A model generated the notes under the pieces. It made no database searches and was not told the DNA's origin. It saw only the letters and a list, made by a program, of their open reading frames with translations. Below are positions 63,032-64,000 of a stretch of DNA of 64,000 bases, in pieces. Source of the stretch: Aminobacter carboxidus (lineage in GTDB: Bacteria > Pseudomonadota > Alphaproteobacteria > Rhizobiales > Rhizobiaceae). A program made the position numbers and the translations under genes. The stretch lies in the NCBI RefSeq assembly GCF_014863355.1, contig NZ_JACZEP010000007.1, positions 186,001 through 250,000 on the forward strand. Reading direction: 5' to 3'. Every line of letters begins with the position of its first letter. Position 1 is the stretch's first letter.

Positions 63032-64000
63032 TCATTCCGCGGGCGCTTCGACGGCCACTTCACGCTTGCGGCCGAGCGTTACCTGCGCCAACACGAAGGC
63101 GATGACGGCGGAGATGGTGATGCCGAAGACCATCGGCAGCGGCGTTCCGTCGAAGAACAGGCCGGCCACGGCCATGGCGACAGCGCCGGTGGCAAAGTGC
63201 AGCGTGCCCATCAGCGCAGATGCCGTGCCGGCAATTTCGCCATGCTCTTCCATCGCCAGCACCGAGGTCGTGGGGATGACCAGGCCGAGGAAACCGTAGC
63301 CGATGAACAGCAGCACGGCGAGCACGTCGAGGCGGTCGACGCCGGAGGCGAACACGGCAAGCAGTATGACCATCATCGTGGCGTAACCGACCACCGCCAC
63401 CCGCACCACGCGCTGGAGCCCGAAGCGCTCGGTCAGCAATCCGGTCAGCTGCGACATGCCGATGAAGGCGACCGCATTGATCGAGAAGAACACGCTGTAG
63501 ACCGACGGCGACAGGCCGTAGTGGTCGATCAGGATGAACGACGAGTTGGCGAGATAGACGAAGAAGCTGGCAATGCCGAAGCCGCCGATGAAGGTCAGGC
63601 CGAGGAAATTGCGGTCGCCGAGCAGGAAGCGGTAGCCGCTGAGCGCGCTGCCCACCGAACTTTCGGCGCGATGTTCCAGCGGCCGTGTCTCCTTGAGCGA
63701 CGTCGACAACAGCACGATGGCAAGCACTGCGGCTGCGGTGACGACCCAGAACACGGCGCGCCAGCCAAAGCCTTCGATGACAAGCGAACCGGTCAGCGGT
63801 GCAAGGATCGGCGACACCGAAAACACCAGCATCAGGAGCGACATCAACCGCGCTGCTTCGGTACCGGTATGCAGGTCGCGCACGATGGCGCGCGGCACCA
63901 CCATGCCGGCCGAGGCACCGAGGCCCTGCACGACGCGGAAGAAGATCAGCCATTCGATGTTGGGCGCAAGGGCAGCACCCACGCCGCCGATGGCAAACAG
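63032..64000 (-). CDS. Bcr/CflA-type MFS drug exporter, 3' part
   Basis: The frame runs off the right edge; 322 residues of about 400 are seen. It has roughly ten of twelve membrane helices. RVVQGLGASAGMVVPRAIVRDL carries the family pattern of the Bcr/CflA drug-proton antiporters, and ISAVIAFVLAQVTLGRKREV is near the C-terminus. An ATG at 63982 is internal. Substrate unknown. Confidence 0.88.
   Translation of the reverse strand: MFAIGGVGAALAPNIEWLIFFRVVQGLGASAGMVVPRAIVRDLHTGTEAARLMSLLMLVFSVSPILAPLTGSLVIEGFGWRAVFWVVTAAAVLAIVLLSTSLKETRPLEHRAESSVGSALSGYRFLLGDRNFLGLTFIGGFGIASFFVYLANSSFILIDHYGLSPSVYSVFFSINAVAFIGMSQLTGLLTERFGLQRVVRVAVVGYATMMVILLAVFASGVDRLDVLAVLLFIGYGFLGLVIPTTSVLAMEEHGEIAGTASALMGTLHFATGAVAMAVAGLFFDGTPLPMVFGITISAVIAFVLAQVTLGRKREVAVEAPAE

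Overview
The window reads as chromosomal DNA of an alphaproteobacterium of the order Rhizobiales, most like Mesorhizobium, Aminobacter or other Phyllobacteriaceae. The grounds are the high GC with dense, mostly overlapping genes; a circularly permuted tmRNA gene whose tag reads ANDNYAEARLAA; BA14K-like and DUF2853 genes; rhizobial-type palindromic intergenic elements; and the oxygen-dependent type of cobalamin gene set. No insertion sequence, prophage, integrase, CRISPR array or rRNA was seen. The first gene (cobH) and the last (a Bcr/CflA-type transporter) are cut by the window edges.

Layout. 1-10127 is a cobalamin cluster: cobH-I-J, cobK (antisense), cobL-E-M, cbiD (antisense), cobA-B-S-T. 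Most joints are 4-base stop/start overlaps. 10128-16087 is a sulfur region: a sulfate-binding protein gene behind a strongly structured leader, then cysT-W-A after a palindromic element, an Rrf2 regulator, and an antisense pair made of a luciferase-like monooxygenase and an undescribed 50-residue membrane protein. 16088-25841 holds a glycine-zipper lipoprotein, two near-identical tRNA-Lys(CTT) genes, a PhzF-like enzyme, a MacA/MacB-type exporter, and cupin, Nudix, EEP-nuclease, BA14K and PilZ proteins. 25842-47744 contains ilvC with a TetR gene, a LysR/PRISE-reductase pair, an OmpA-type protein, a flavin monooxygenase, kup, pdxJ, a PP2C-like phosphatase, a RecD-like helicase, an ankyrin protein, a cobalt-type nitrile hydratase operon, and ilvB-ilvN behind a leader-peptide attenuator. 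47745-64000 carries a HerA-type ATPase, a hydrolase with an Asp nucleophile, two diguanylate cyclases, the miaA/serB pair with overlapping starts, a DegP-DUF2065-HflC-HflK membrane quality-control group, folA-thyA, the tmRNA gene and an MFS exporter.

How the parts fit. The cob genes cover methylation, ring contraction, a,c-diamide formation and lower-loop assembly of B12; cobG and the cobaltochelatase would lie outside. Cobalt links them loosely to the nitrile hydratase, whose claw motif is the cobalt type. ilvC and ilvBN are the same pathway but 18 kb apart and controlled differently: ilvC follows a TetR gene, ilvBN has ribosome-mediated attenuation. The sulfate importer and monooxygenase may be co-regulated by the Rrf2 protein.

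The observations most worth following are the pseudoknotted leader before the sulfate-binding protein gene (10225-10307), the ilvBN leader peptide and attenuator (47634-47744), the in-frame duplication of the ilvC 3' end beside a 142-base inverted-repeat element (25905-26184), the unexplained 50-residue membrane protein with its dyad (15935-16129), and a possible structured RNA just before the tmRNA gene (60432-60510).
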